Shown: one piece after another, positions 43,653 through 55,389 of the stretch
Layout of the letters: each line of letters begins with the position of its first letter
Numbering within the stretch: the first letter of the stretch is position 1
Source: Eutrigla gurnardus
Lineage: Eukaryota; Chordata; Actinopteri; Perciformes; Triglidae
DNA length: 64,000 bases
Reading direction: 5' to 3'
NCBI GenBank assembly: GCA_963514095.1
Contig: OY741271.1
Span: 6,100,976-6,164,975, forward strand
The notes under the pieces: model-generated
Databases searched by the model: none
Told to the model about the DNA's origin: nothing
Seen by the model: only the letters and a program-made list of their open reading frames with translations
Made by a program: the position numbers and the translations under genes

Positions 43653-44352
43653 ACCCCAGACTGGCTGAGCCATGCAGCCAATCAGAGCCATAGCTTCAGT
43701 GACCATAGAAACAAGTAGAGGCAACAGTGCTAACGTGTTCATCTATGGACAGCTCAATCTCAATGAGCATGCCCTCAAATAAAATGTGAAGAGGATAAGA
43801 GAGAAGCCATGCTGACTTGAAAGAGGACTTGAAGAGGCGATCTCCCCTGAATCCAGGATTATAAAGAGTCTCAGTGAGGGAGCAGAGACAGCTCTCAGAT
43901 TGCCGCCTTAGAGACCCTGCTTCTCAGGCAGGAGTGAGCGGTTTACTTGCACAGAGCTCTTAATGTAAGATAAGTGTGATCCATGCTTGAGATGCAACAT
44001 AAACCCAAATGAACAAAGATAAATGTTGGGTGGAATAGAAATTGGAAAATGTTTGATGACTACTTTGTTACATTGGGTTTCATTTAAAGCTACAGCTTTG
44101 TGAAATCGTACAGTACTTTAACTCAGTATGTAAATGTATGGAGCTTACTACCGGTATATGCATTATGTTAAGCTACAGCTACCCCTGAAACATTCAAATG
44201 GGCTATATTATCCCTCCAACTGATTTATTATTTCTATGGAAATATTCTTATATGTATGTACATATGTATATATTTTACATTTGTGTTAACCAATTAAGCA
44301 TTTGAAAGTAGCATATTGTAGGCTATTATTGATATTTGAAACCGTCAATAAA
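43653..44352 (+). terminator. usp21: usp21 3' UTR and poly(A) signal
   Basis: AATAAA at 44347-44352 is the best signal. Other AATAAA-like words occur at about 43779 and 44461. Confidence 0.6.
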
Positions 44353-44519
44353 AGACCAATGAAAATTCTGATGATTTGACTTGAACTTTTCATTGAGTGA
44401 ACAGCCTGTTATTTTTAATGTTTTATTTGTTTTAATGTATCACTCATATATGAATGTGTTAAATAAACAGCTCATATTTTATAAAGCCCAGTTAACATGT
44501 AAGTAAATGTGCCGCAGCC

Positions 44520-44620
44520 TACTGACGGGTGACGTCCATTTGCGCATGCGTATTAGCGGTGGGCGGAGTTCTCCAGTCGGTCAGGAAGAGGAGAAAGGCG
44601 GACACAGAAACATCAATCGG
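44520..44620 (+). promoter_or_regulatory. rhoa: rhoa core promoter with CRE-like, NRF1 and GC-box motifs
   Basis: GTGACGTCC (about 44530) resembles a CRE half. TGCGCATGCGTA (44541-44552) matches the NRF1 palindrome except at its last bases, and GGGCGG lies at 44571-44576. The following 400 bp are GC-rich and probably contain the untranslated first exon. It starts less than 200 bp after the usp21 poly(A) signal. Confidence 0.6.
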
Positions 44621-45200
44621 TAATCTTACTCAACGATAGTTTTTAAACTTTGTGCCGCTACTTGTTTCCGTCGCAGAAGAATCACAGTCGTGCGAAGAAG
44701 GCTGCGGTTATTATTTCAGAGAGAATATATTGAATGACAGCAGCCAAACCTACGGGAAACACCGTTAGCTTTCTTGCTAACTAATGTTAGCTGGTTTGAC
44801 AGGCCCGGACTGCACTGCACAGCCTTCCAGCAGGAATGGGAACACAGCACGGAAATGTGCTCTGTTTACTCCCTCTACCTCCGAGGCAGCCTCTCGGTCT
44901 GCCTGTCGGCTCGCTTTGATCAAGATATTTTAATAAAACTCTTAATGTCAGGAGGCCGGTTTCCTGCCGTTACTAACGTTGGCCGAGCTGTTGACGTTGT
45001 GTGCCAACCAGGGGGAACCGAAGAAGCATAAAACGCTGTGTAGTTGCTCCAGTTAAGTTTAGAAGTCGTATTCATCGTGTATTTGGGGCAGTGAGCTATT
45101 CGTAAAATGATGTCTGGGTGTGTTATTAGTGGAGAGTAACTTCGTGAATTCTGATAACCTTGTTAAAGAGTATAACCTTGTGTTGGACTCTTTTCCACAG

Positions 45201-47549
45201 ATGGCTGCTATCAGGAAGAAGTTGGTGATAGTTGGGGATGGTGCATGTGGAAAGACCTGCCTGCTCATCGTCTTCAGTAAGGACCAGTTCCCAGAGGTCT
45301 ACGTCCCCACTGTGTTTGAGAACTATGTGGCAGACATCGAAGTAGATGGGAAGCAGGTGAGACAAAAACGGTGGGGGGAACACACAGGGTCCTTGCGCAA
45401 ACTATAGTGCCTAGTAAAATGAGTATGAAGAGTTAATAACTTAATTTCACTTAGTTATCCAACTGTCAAAGTTGTTATGATATCGGGTGAGTTGGAATGT
45501 AATGTTGAATGTAATTTAATGTCTGAATTGAAATGGTAAAGCAATTACTGCTGCGACTTACAATTGTATTCAATAATGTTTCATCTGTTTATCTTTTACT
45601 CAAATTGTTGTTGCCCAAGTTGGCATCATTGTTTCATCAATTTAAATATCTGTAAATCGGTTTACTATACTGTAGGATCCTGAAAAGCAACACATTCTCA
45701 CATTTTACGCTGTCACATGTTGGGAATTTATGCTTGAAAAAAATTAATATAAATAGGTTACCAGAATAGTTGCTGCTGATAACTATTGTTGACTTTATTA
45801 TTCAACTAATTGTTGCAGTTCTACTTCAAATAGCACATTTTAACTTTAAAAAAGACTAAAAATACAATTATTAATACTGATTATTTTCTGTATCTAATCA
45901 ATGTATTTATCTAATTGATTAATCAACTAAGCATTTCTGCACTAAAATCAATTACCATATTTTCCCCAAATGTTTTTTTAAATGACAGTTCAGTTCGACT
46001 TCCAAAAAGCAAAAAATGCAATACCAACAACATCTAGAGATGGGCATTGATATTGGACATTTTGGAGATTTGTAGCTTTGCAGAACCAGAGAGGGCGTGA
46101 TGTGTAACACAACAAGGCCGACAGTAATGTGACGTTTTGTGCTGGAAACACGGTTAGCCCATCAAAACAACAACGAAAGGTGAACTTTTGCTTGTCATGC
46201 ATACATTTACATGACTCTTCAACCGCAAGCAAAGTTGCTGTGCATCATAAACATGTTGATGCATACAATGGCTCACAACATCACCCAGGAGCAAGCGTTT
46301 CAGCGCGACAGTGTCAAGAATGTACTCCCTTAACAGACTTTGGCAGACCAGGCTGTTGGGTTCCATCTGTATTCAGTGTTGGTAGTAATATTTGTAGTAG
46401 TAGTAGTAATATTAACAGTAGTCGTCCATGGTGGCAGGCACAGCCCTGTTTAGATTATTCTATCTCCAACATGTCGCTGAACAAAAAGCAGTCAATGTTG
46501 AGCAGCATCACAGCGGGGCAGGTGCAGCCAGAATATGGTGCTTTCATTGGCCAAATCAGGGCAGGTAGCAGTCGAGTAAGTGACAGTAGAGATGCAGATT
46601 TGAATACATTCCTTTAATCAATAGTCAGCTGCCTTCATAATACAAGCGGTAAGCATCAAACAAGACCATATCGGCAGTGCAGTCAGGGTCAGGTTCCACC
46701 ATGATCCAGGGAAACCTATTTAAAGTATATAAACAATGGACAATTGGTATGCATAATCATGTTACTTGCATATTCTTAATCTTGAATTGCCATTCCATAC
46801 CATTTATTTATGCATCTGTCTTTGCATGTCACTCTCTTCTCAGGTAGAGCTAGCACTTTGGGATACAGCAGGTCAGGAAGACTATGACAGACTGAGGCCT
46901 CTCTCCTACCCCGACACTGATGTTATTCTCATGTGCTTCTCTGTAGACAGCCCTGACAGTTTAGGTATTGTATTTGCAACAGTCACACCACTACATATCA
47001 GACACCTTGTGATTGTGATATATATTTCTAATTACTGATTTCTCCCTCTAATCTGCAGAGAATATTCCAGAAAAGTGGACACCTGAAGTGAAACACTTCT
47101 GTCCAAATGTTCCCATAATCCTGGTGGGCAATAAGAAAGATCTGCGCAATGATGACCACACCAGACGAGAGCTCGCCAAAATGAAACAGGTCAGATTATA
47201 GTTCAAAAATATGCTGATATGTGCGTGTTATGTTTCTTTATTTGAACTTGATTTGCACAAAGAACATTTACATCTCTCCTTGCAATATTTATTGCAAGGA
47301 GAGATGTAATGTACCAGTTTTTTTTGTTGTTGGTGTAAAAGTGCAAATGTAAACCTCTCTGATATCTGTTTCCAGGAGCCAGTCAAATATGACGATGGCA
47401 AAGACATGGCGACCCGCATCAGTGCCTACGGCTACCAAGAGTGTTCTGCCAAAACCAAAGATGGTGTGAGAGAAGTCTTTGAGATGGCAACTAGGGCAGC
47501 TCTGCAGGCCAAAAAACGTGGAAAGAAGTCCACCTGCCTTCTTTTATAG
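45201..47549 (+). CDS. rhoa: Small GTPase RhoA, 4 coding exons, 193 aa
   Basis: Coding exons: 45201-45356, 46844-46964, 47059-47189 and 47376-47549. RhoA switches between GDP and GTP forms to control actin contractility at the plasma membrane. The P-loop GDGACGKTC, switch [10 protein letters not shown], switch [20 protein letters not shown] and ECSAKT are all present. The Rho insert helix is present but diverged ([16 protein letters not shown]). The C-terminus has a polybasic stretch (KKRGKK) and the CAAX box CLLL, predicting geranylgeranylation. Length equals human RHOA. It is RhoA-like rather than RhoB or RhoC from the tail and insert; teleosts have several rhoa copies and I cannot say which this is. 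A RhoGEF able to act on RhoA is encoded 6.5 kb upstream. The acceptor lies directly before the ATG. Confidence 0.96.
47268..47309. repeat. 20-bp perfect hairpin in the last rhoa intron
   Basis: TTACATCTCTCCTTGCAATA (47268-47287) is followed by TT and then its exact reverse complement (47290-47309). The intron is only 186 bp (47190-47375) and the hairpin ends 66 nt before the acceptor. It may be a small MITE or a structured splicing element. It is shorter than a normal microRNA precursor. Confidence 0.85.
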
Positions 47550-49054
47550 GTTCTGGGGGAATAAGGAGCTGCCGTCAAGCACAGATCGAAAGGGCAGTTT
47601 CCATTGCGATTTGATGGGAGAAAATTGGGGAGGGCCCAGAACTTTTGCAGATGCTCAATTTCTTCTCACCAAATTATCCTCAGCAAATTAAACCAGGTCT
47701 TAAATGATTTGATGGGCTTCTAAACCCTGGTCCTATATGTGTACATTACATTATGTGCCATTTTGCTCTCACCTATCAAACACTTTCAGATCTAAAATTC
47801 TGCAGGGCGGGTGGTGAGGTGGTGGGGAGTGATTTGAAGTTGAGTAGATTTAACAGGGGTTAAAATGTGCCATCATGGGAATGAAGCGAGAAAAGGTCCT
47901 AACCAGACCAAAACAGTGGGGACATGAGAGAAAAAGGCAGAAAAGAATATATAAAAAAGGTTTGAATTAAGACCAAGTATAAGTGGATTTTACACAGTAT
48001 CGCCTACATGTAGTGCCTTGAGAGCAGTGGTCAAGAAGAGTTAAGTTGTGGGTAGGGATTCATGACTTCGATGGGGTATTACTTTGTCATTTGTAGTGTC
48101 CACACATCATATTTGTGAATGCTTTCTCCTCGTCATTGACTTTGCTTCTTCAGGCCCATATTCTGACTCAGGCGCTATGCAGGGGTATGCCTAAACTAGA
48201 TTGTATGAGATATTTTCCCATACTGTATTACTTACCTGTACTTTAGAGAGCGAGAGTGTGTGTGTGTGTATGTGTGTGCAACTGTATGGTGGTTTGTTTT
48301 CTCCAGTGCAGGTCTGCATGCAGTGAATGTGTGTATATTTTGTGTGGGTGTGTATTAACATATGTGTCTATGTACTGTATGCATGGAAAGGTCTTCTGTG
48401 TTACTGACCTAACCCCTTATTTCCATGCCAAAGTTACCCCTGATGGCCACATTTTATGGCTCAGATGGGTAATGGAATTAACAGCTACTCAGAGTGACAT
48501 AGAACGTTTCACTTTACTGGAAGACATTGTACTATGCCTAGAGGCACAATCAGGTTAAACATTTAGTTTTTAGGACCTTTTTTTTGTTTACCAGAGATTC
48601 ATTTGATTGTGTTAATCGGTGGGTCAAATCATGAGTGGTGTAGTTAATAAGTTGAATATTCCTTCAGATAGATGATAGACTTATCTTATTACTATAATGT
48701 CTATTATGTACTGTATGTCTTACAAGGCTTTGTAAGGACATGTTAATGTGTATTTCAAATTTGCCTTCTACTCAACTCTGCCCATCCCTCCTTTAATGAT
48801 AATGCCATTATTGTACTATAACTTTTTATTGTTGTCTCTTATTTCTTAGTATATTTTAATCACTTTACTTAATCCTGCTGTTATGATCAGTTTATGTCAG
48901 TTGAATGATAAATTGTAGCCATTGTTTAGTTAATTGAAGGTAAAGCTTGGGGTGCAAGGCTGGAAGGTTTTGGGGGTGGGCTTTTCTTCTTTTTCTTTTT
49001 CTTTTTTGTATTGTGACATATTTAGGTTTTGGGATTTTTTCCCCCCCAAATAAA
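47550..49054 (+). terminator. rhoa: rhoa long 3' UTR and poly(A) signal
   Basis: About 1.5 kb of AT-rich sequence with GT-rich patches (48256-48360) leads to AATAAA at 49049-49054. A second AATAAA lies at about 49173. A long 3' UTR is usual for vertebrate RHOA. Confidence 0.65.
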
Positions 49055-49259
49055 GTTGATATTAGGGTTTTCTGTTGTAAGCTATTTATGTGTTTTTTTT
49101 TTTTTTTTTCATTTATTCATTATTAATTACTATTTTCCCCTATATTTCTGGCATTAATTTACTTTTTCCCGAATAAAAGCAACAAACACTCAAAATGTCG
49201 GGTTTTATGGTTTTATATCTTGTATGAAGATGTCTACATAAATGCATCAAATAATGCCA

Positions 49260-49500
49260 TGTCGTGTATCGGATGGGCGGGCTACTAGTTGGCCTGGCTG
49301 TCTTGTCCAATCATCGTCGACATTTTTGTGTTTGCTTTCCAAGCACCAATCAGACACGAGTCAGGTAGTGGAGCCCTCCCCCTCTGAAATGTTGTCTTGC
49401 TGTGGCCATTTTACACTAGGTTCCGTGAAAATAAAACGTCCTCCTCACCTGGGCTTCGACGTGACATTTAAAGAACTGTTGTTGGTTGAATGTGGCATTG
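49260..49500 (+). promoter_or_regulatory. rbm10: rbm10 promoter and untranslated first exon
   Basis: GGGCGG (about 49275), two CCAAT boxes (49307-49311 and 49346-49350) and a YY1-like GGCCATTTT (about 49403) precede a first exon ending at 49500 (donor GTAAGTG). The next exon begins at 50095 after TTCCAG and carries the start codon at 50146. The promoter lies about 200 bp after the rhoa poly(A) signal. Confidence 0.6.
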
Positions 49501-50145
49501 GTAAGTGTTTATCCTTTCAAATACTGATATTGTTGCACTTACAACGGCTGACAAACGTTTTTGGAGACGGCTTCTTTGCTTGGACTAGCTAGCCAACCTC
49601 AGGCTAAAATAGTTAGCTTGCCCGCTAACCGAGATGACCGCCACACGTCATTGTTGAATACTCATTTTTGGGAAAGGATGTGCACGTGCACTGGGCACGG
49701 ACACCCATTTATGATGCAGGGTTATGCCTCTTTTTCTTTATTTCTGGGTTTGGACGAGTAGTTTATAAAGCTGTGATTTCAGTCAAAGTTGGAGAAGTCC
49801 ACTGTATTAAAAGCTGCAGCAACCTGGCGACAGAACTAAATTGATATCACCTGCCTCGATAGAGAGCACACCTTGCACATTATTCCTGTGAAACCCAGGA
49901 GGCTTCTACTTGGTAGATTGTTGTAATGTAAAGTTGTTGCTTCTGAATGTTGATGACTTCTATGACATCCATGCTCTAACCATAGAAACACGACGAGACT
50001 GGGAGCAGTCTCAGTGAATCTGTCAGCCTTGCGAAGCTTACTCTTGATTATCCTAAATCTGATTCAAAAGAGTAAATTGTTGATGTACTTCCAGAATATC
50101 CAATGCTGTAACCAAATAGAAAAAGGGCAGTGTCAGTGGATCAGT

Positions 50146-51776
50146 ATGGACTATGATCGGAGGTGAGTTAAACTTTTTTTTTGCCTTTATATCATGAGGA
50201 GTACATGTGTCCAACTAACAAGTCCCTCACATTGTCTTTTGTGGTCAGCAGGGGTGGGCGAGGTGACCGCACTGGTCGCTATGGCAACACCCACAATGAT
50301 CACAACTTCCGTGACATGGACTACCGAGGCTATGGTCAAGAGGATGAGGACGTGGGAACAGGATATGATGTCAGAGCAGAGGGTAACAGACCTTACAGTC
50401 ATGAAGAGCAATCCCTGGGTGACTTCTCACCAGGTCGTCTCCAAGACCGCCCGGGGTTTCACCAGAGAGGAGACGGGCGAGGGGATATTGGGCGTGAGGG
50501 GAAAGGGCTCCTGTGGCCCCCATGCTCTCAATCGCAGCCTGATCCAATCCCTCCCATACTTCAGAGAGAGGAGGAGGGATCCAGGCGGGAGTTTGAGCAG
50601 TTATTGACTGGTCTGCAGGAAAGCGGTCGGGGTAAAGGTGGAAGAGGCTTTCTTGAGAACAGTGTCTCGCATTCAGGGGGTAGGGGTGGCAACTGGGCTC
50701 ATGGAGGTGCCCATACGGAACAGATGGAATACAATACGGCAAGACAGAGAGACGAGGACAGGTTCCCACGTGCAGCGGGGAAGAGGAGGGTAAGCCATAG
50801 AAAGTCCATCGTCTTTATAAAGCTGCTATACTTACGTTTTCCTGTTGTTGGTAATTTGTGACTGTTCTATGTAGGTTTTTCCAGTGGGAGCAGAGGAGCA
50901 TAGTTGTGGGAGCGCTGGTCCAGACATGTCCCTTGAAGAGTTGGATCAGAGGGATCAGGACTACCGTGCCGATCTAGACCACAACCAAAGGCCAAGCAAT
51001 ATCATAATGCTTCGCATGCTGCCACCCTATATCACCGCCAATGAGGTTAGTGTATGTCTCCTGTAGGGATGGGACTATATAGGAGTTTATTGCAGATCAC
51101 ATTAAAAGAAACACTCAATATAAGTTACAGTACAAATCAACAATACATTGGTCGTGGTGGATTTACATTATCACGATAATCATAATATCGTCACGAGTTA
51201 CTTGAAAAAGCTGTCAAACATCAATAACCACATGATCGAGCAGTGACAATAGAGCCTGATTTAAAAGATAAAGGGAAAAATCTATTCATATGTATCCTTT
51301 ATTTATGCCTTTTATAATCATCGTATTTAAGATTATTTGTTTTTCACAAAGAAAATGTGTCTTATCTGTGATGCAATTTAAGTTTTTGTTCCTTAACAAA
51401 ATGTAACATCATTCCAGTATTTTTATTGACATTTTTTAAAGCATATTTACATAATTATTGGGATAATATTGTGAATCGCAATTTTGCCAGGATAATCATG
51501 ACATTAGAAATAGATAAATAGATCTGATGATGCATGGATCTTGTTGTCAGTTGGCTTATTATGCAACAATGCTTCTATGTTCAAAGATACGAGCACAACT
51601 TCAGGAGCAGGGGGTCCAGCCAAGAGAGGTCCGCCTCATGAGAAACAAATCATCAGGTGAGAACTTGTCCAAAAGCCTCAAATCTTTTTTTTCTTCTCTT
51701 TTTGTATTTTCTCTTTGTGTCACACTCGTACATTACCGGCTTTCTCACTTCATTTCTGTCTCAGGCGACTTTTGCT

Positions 51777-51807
<31 letters not shown>

Positions 51808-54800
51808 CTGGTCTCTCTCTCTCTCTCCTGGTCTATCTCTCTCTCTCTCTCTCATAAGAGCCCTACCTGTCCTACTCCTTCTCTCTTACAATCACCATCT
51901 TGCTTCATACTTCTGACAGCTGGATAGATGGCTGATGCAAAACATGCATTTCCATTTATATACTTGTATACAGGCTTTTGCTGCAATTCCTGCTTTGATT
52001 TTTTTGGGGGGGTCTGCTGGCGTCTGAATTCTGTCTAGTGCTCACAGGGCAACAAAACATCCATGCACGCTTCAAATGAGAGCTCAATCCATATTTGCCT
52101 TTTAAAAGAAGAATGCATGCATGCAGTGATATGTTGTAGATCTTCACACCATGGTATTAATTTTCCTTTTTGCCTTGACTCTCTTATCGTCTTCACCCTC
52201 TCATGATTCTGCCTCATCCATCTTGAAGTGAGACATTTCTGAAAAGAAACTGCTCACAAACTAACATTGTCGACTGAGAAATGAGTAGCGGAAGCAGAAT
52301 GCGTTTGATGGAGTTTGTCATTGTAGCTATTTTTGAGTGTGCGAGTGTGGGGATATACCTGTGGCAGTTACCTCTCAGCTATGTGAGCGTCATCCATACC
52401 ACTCAGAAAAGCTTGTCTTTTTCTAAAGGTCTTCCATTAAGGTCATTGTGTCACTGGCCTCCCCTTTGCTAATGCACTGGTTTTCTGTAAGGTGTGCCAA
52501 TCTGACTCAGGCACACTTACAGTCCCCCGCACTGCTCTGTCTTTCTCACCCCTGCATCACCGTTTCTCTGTTTCTCTTTCTTTAGGATAAGTTGCTCTCC
52601 GATTCAATTGTTTAAATGATTATTTTTTGGGATTGTACTCCATGTTATACCATATACACTGTTTAGAAAAAAAATATATCTCAATATGTTTTAGAATGTG
52701 TTCTCAGTCAGTTATAATAATGCATGGACAGAATATGGAGTACTTCACCAATAGAAATAGCTGCTCATGTGGACTGCACTTGACTCTCAAATCAGCAGAG
52801 ATATTGCATGTCTATGTGTGTATGATTGCGTGTCTGTGTGTTTGTTATGTTGGTGCCTGGGTGCTTCATCATTCAAAGCCAAAAAGCTCAGACTCAAACT
52901 GATGAGTGGGTAGGAACCTCTCTTTCTCCCTCTTTCCTTGACCCTGTTGAGATACTTAACATTGCGTCCTCCCATCCTTGCAGAGAATTTGACAGTGGCT
53001 CTCCAACTGGCTGTCAGGTGTGTTATTTCCAAGGGAGAGAGGAAGCAATGATTTACTATTTTAGTGCTGATACAGGGTCTCTCTCTCCTCTGGACATGAA
53101 GCACTAACCCCTCACTGCGTTGTTGTTATGTTGTTGTTGTTGTTGTTCGGTTACCATGGCGCTGGGCGGTGTCCAGGTCAGAGCCGAGGATTCGCCTTCG
53201 TCGAGTTTAATGTCATACAGGAGGCCACCCGCTGGATGGAGACCAACCAGGTCACTCTCCCCTACACAGACACACATACACATATATACATGAATACCCT
53301 GGGACATATAGGTTAACACTAGGGACAACTGTAGAGTCACATCATACCCTGTCATGTGCACATGGCGCATTCTAGCATGGTAGACACACAGAGTGGAGAA
53401 ATAATGTTTGTCCCTGAGGTAGGTAGGTCTTTGTGAAAATGCATGTTTTCTTTCTAATTTTTGCAGAATTCCACATACATGAAAATGAATGTTGCATCAT
53501 GCTGACATCTGTCTGGGGCTTAAGTACATAGTTTTCATAAATGAACTCTCCCAGTCACATTTGCACATTTGCTCATCATTTGCCCAATACAAGCTCCTCT
53601 ATAATAGAGGTCTCTTTCACTGACATGTTCCCACTCTCTCTCCTAAGTCTACAGTACCACCTCTGGGACAGTATGACACTGTGAATCTAATTTCTCACAT
53701 GGTCTATTGTATGTTGAGTCAGAGCCAATATAGCACTTAATTTTCTTATTTTTGAACCTTTCATATCTGGGTCATCTACCAATATTACATCTTTAGGATG
53801 GAGCAATTGTCTATTCAGGGGGTGAAGGTGGTGACAGTGGGATGGGATGTGTGGAAAACTGTGAAAAGGTTTCCCCTTAAGGGGGGAGGGATGACACAAT
53901 TGAACAAAACACATTGTGTCTTTAAAAATGGACACCCACACACTACACATTCACCATCTCAGTCCGTCCCAAGTTCCTAAAGCTGAAGGTTGCAATTCTC
54001 TGGTGTCCTCTTTCTTTCAGCCTCAGTTGTACTCTCTTTCTCTCTGTCCCCCTCTCCCTCTCGTCCCTTTCATTCTCTCTCATCTCTTGTGAGATGAGGC
54101 CTTTCTCTGGCATGTATGGCCTAATTATCGCTGATAATCATTCTTTGTTCCCCCTCCTTCTCTTTCTTTTTTCTTTCAGGGAGTACTGTCGATTCTGGGA
54201 CAAAGAGTGTCGATGCACTACAGCGACCCGAAACCGCGTGCCAATGAGGACTGGCTCTGCAACAAGGTTGTGTGTGTTTTCTTTCTGTGGGATGCATATC
54301 TGGAAATCTAAAGTTATATGTATGTAAATACATCTCTGTAGTTGCTTTTATTTTAATAAATCTTAACAGTTGGTCATGCAACATTTCAACAGTGTGGTGT
54401 GCAAAACTTTAAACGGAGAGAGAAGTGCTTCAAATGCAGTGTGCCTAAATCAGGTAAAGTTTAACCCACCTACTGCAAATATCACCCTTTTACCATAACA
54501 AGCTCCCTCATACTATATAATAATAATATGTAAATGGTATGTTGTTTTTTCCCAGAGGCTGAGCTGAAGTTGCCACAATTGCAGAGGGATTTGCCCGTTG
54601 GTCTTCAAAAGGAGGGAGCCCAAGGCTTACTGCCTTTGCCAGCACCTTACCACTCTTCTGGTCCTACTGTCAACCCAGGACAGCCTACACAGCAGGCAGA
54701 TGTTGCCAATGACAGTAAAGTCCATCTCTTGACATTTGTCCAACCATTCTTCTATTCAGAAAGTTCTACTTTTGTGTAGTTTTAATTTTGTTAACAAAAA

Positions 54801-55350
54801 CTCCATTTGTATGTCATGGCCCGAGATTATGATTGGACGGCAGCGACGTCATTTAACACAAACTGTAACAAAATGTAGTTATAAACTCAGTTCTCCCTTT
54901 ATTTCCATTAACAATAAAATAAGAGAGAAAATGTCAACCGTTTATTTCCTCAACACAGCAGTCCTGTCTCCTGTGCTGCCCACCCCATCACGTCTACACA
55001 GACAGTACACAGTCAGAAAGACTCACTTACTTACGTAAGTTTAAGTTAACAATAACAACAACAGGGCTTTGGGAAAATAAACAGGATGATCATTTGGCAA
55101 CACTAGATTTACTGACTGACTGAAATGTTCACTATAATCTGATGACTAAAACGACTAAAATGCCAACAGTTTTCTTTAACATAAGACTAGTCAACTAAAA
55201 CTTAATTAAAAAAACAGGATGAAATTGACTAAATATGATTTAAAAACAACGACTAGGACATACAGGACTGAAACTAAAGGAAAACGAACAAAATGAACAC
55301 TACTTTTGTGTAAACTTTTTATTTGATAGTTTGTTTTTTATTGATGTTTA

Positions 55351-55389
<39 letters not shown>

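Noticed and set aside
46129..46617. 162-aa open frame in rhoa intron 1, considered as a transposon-derived zinc-finger gene
   Set aside because: No BED or other finger pattern can be made, the frame is Ser-rich from a GTA repeat, and no splice signals fit. Possibly old repeat debris.
47268..47309. Canonical microRNA precursor or mirtron
   Set aside because: The stem is only about 20 bp with a 2-nt nominal loop and does not reach the splice sites.
45201..47549. RhoB or RhoC identity for the GTPase
   Set aside because: The CLLL tail, polybasic stretch and insert sequence fit a RhoA copy better; RhoB is normally intronless.
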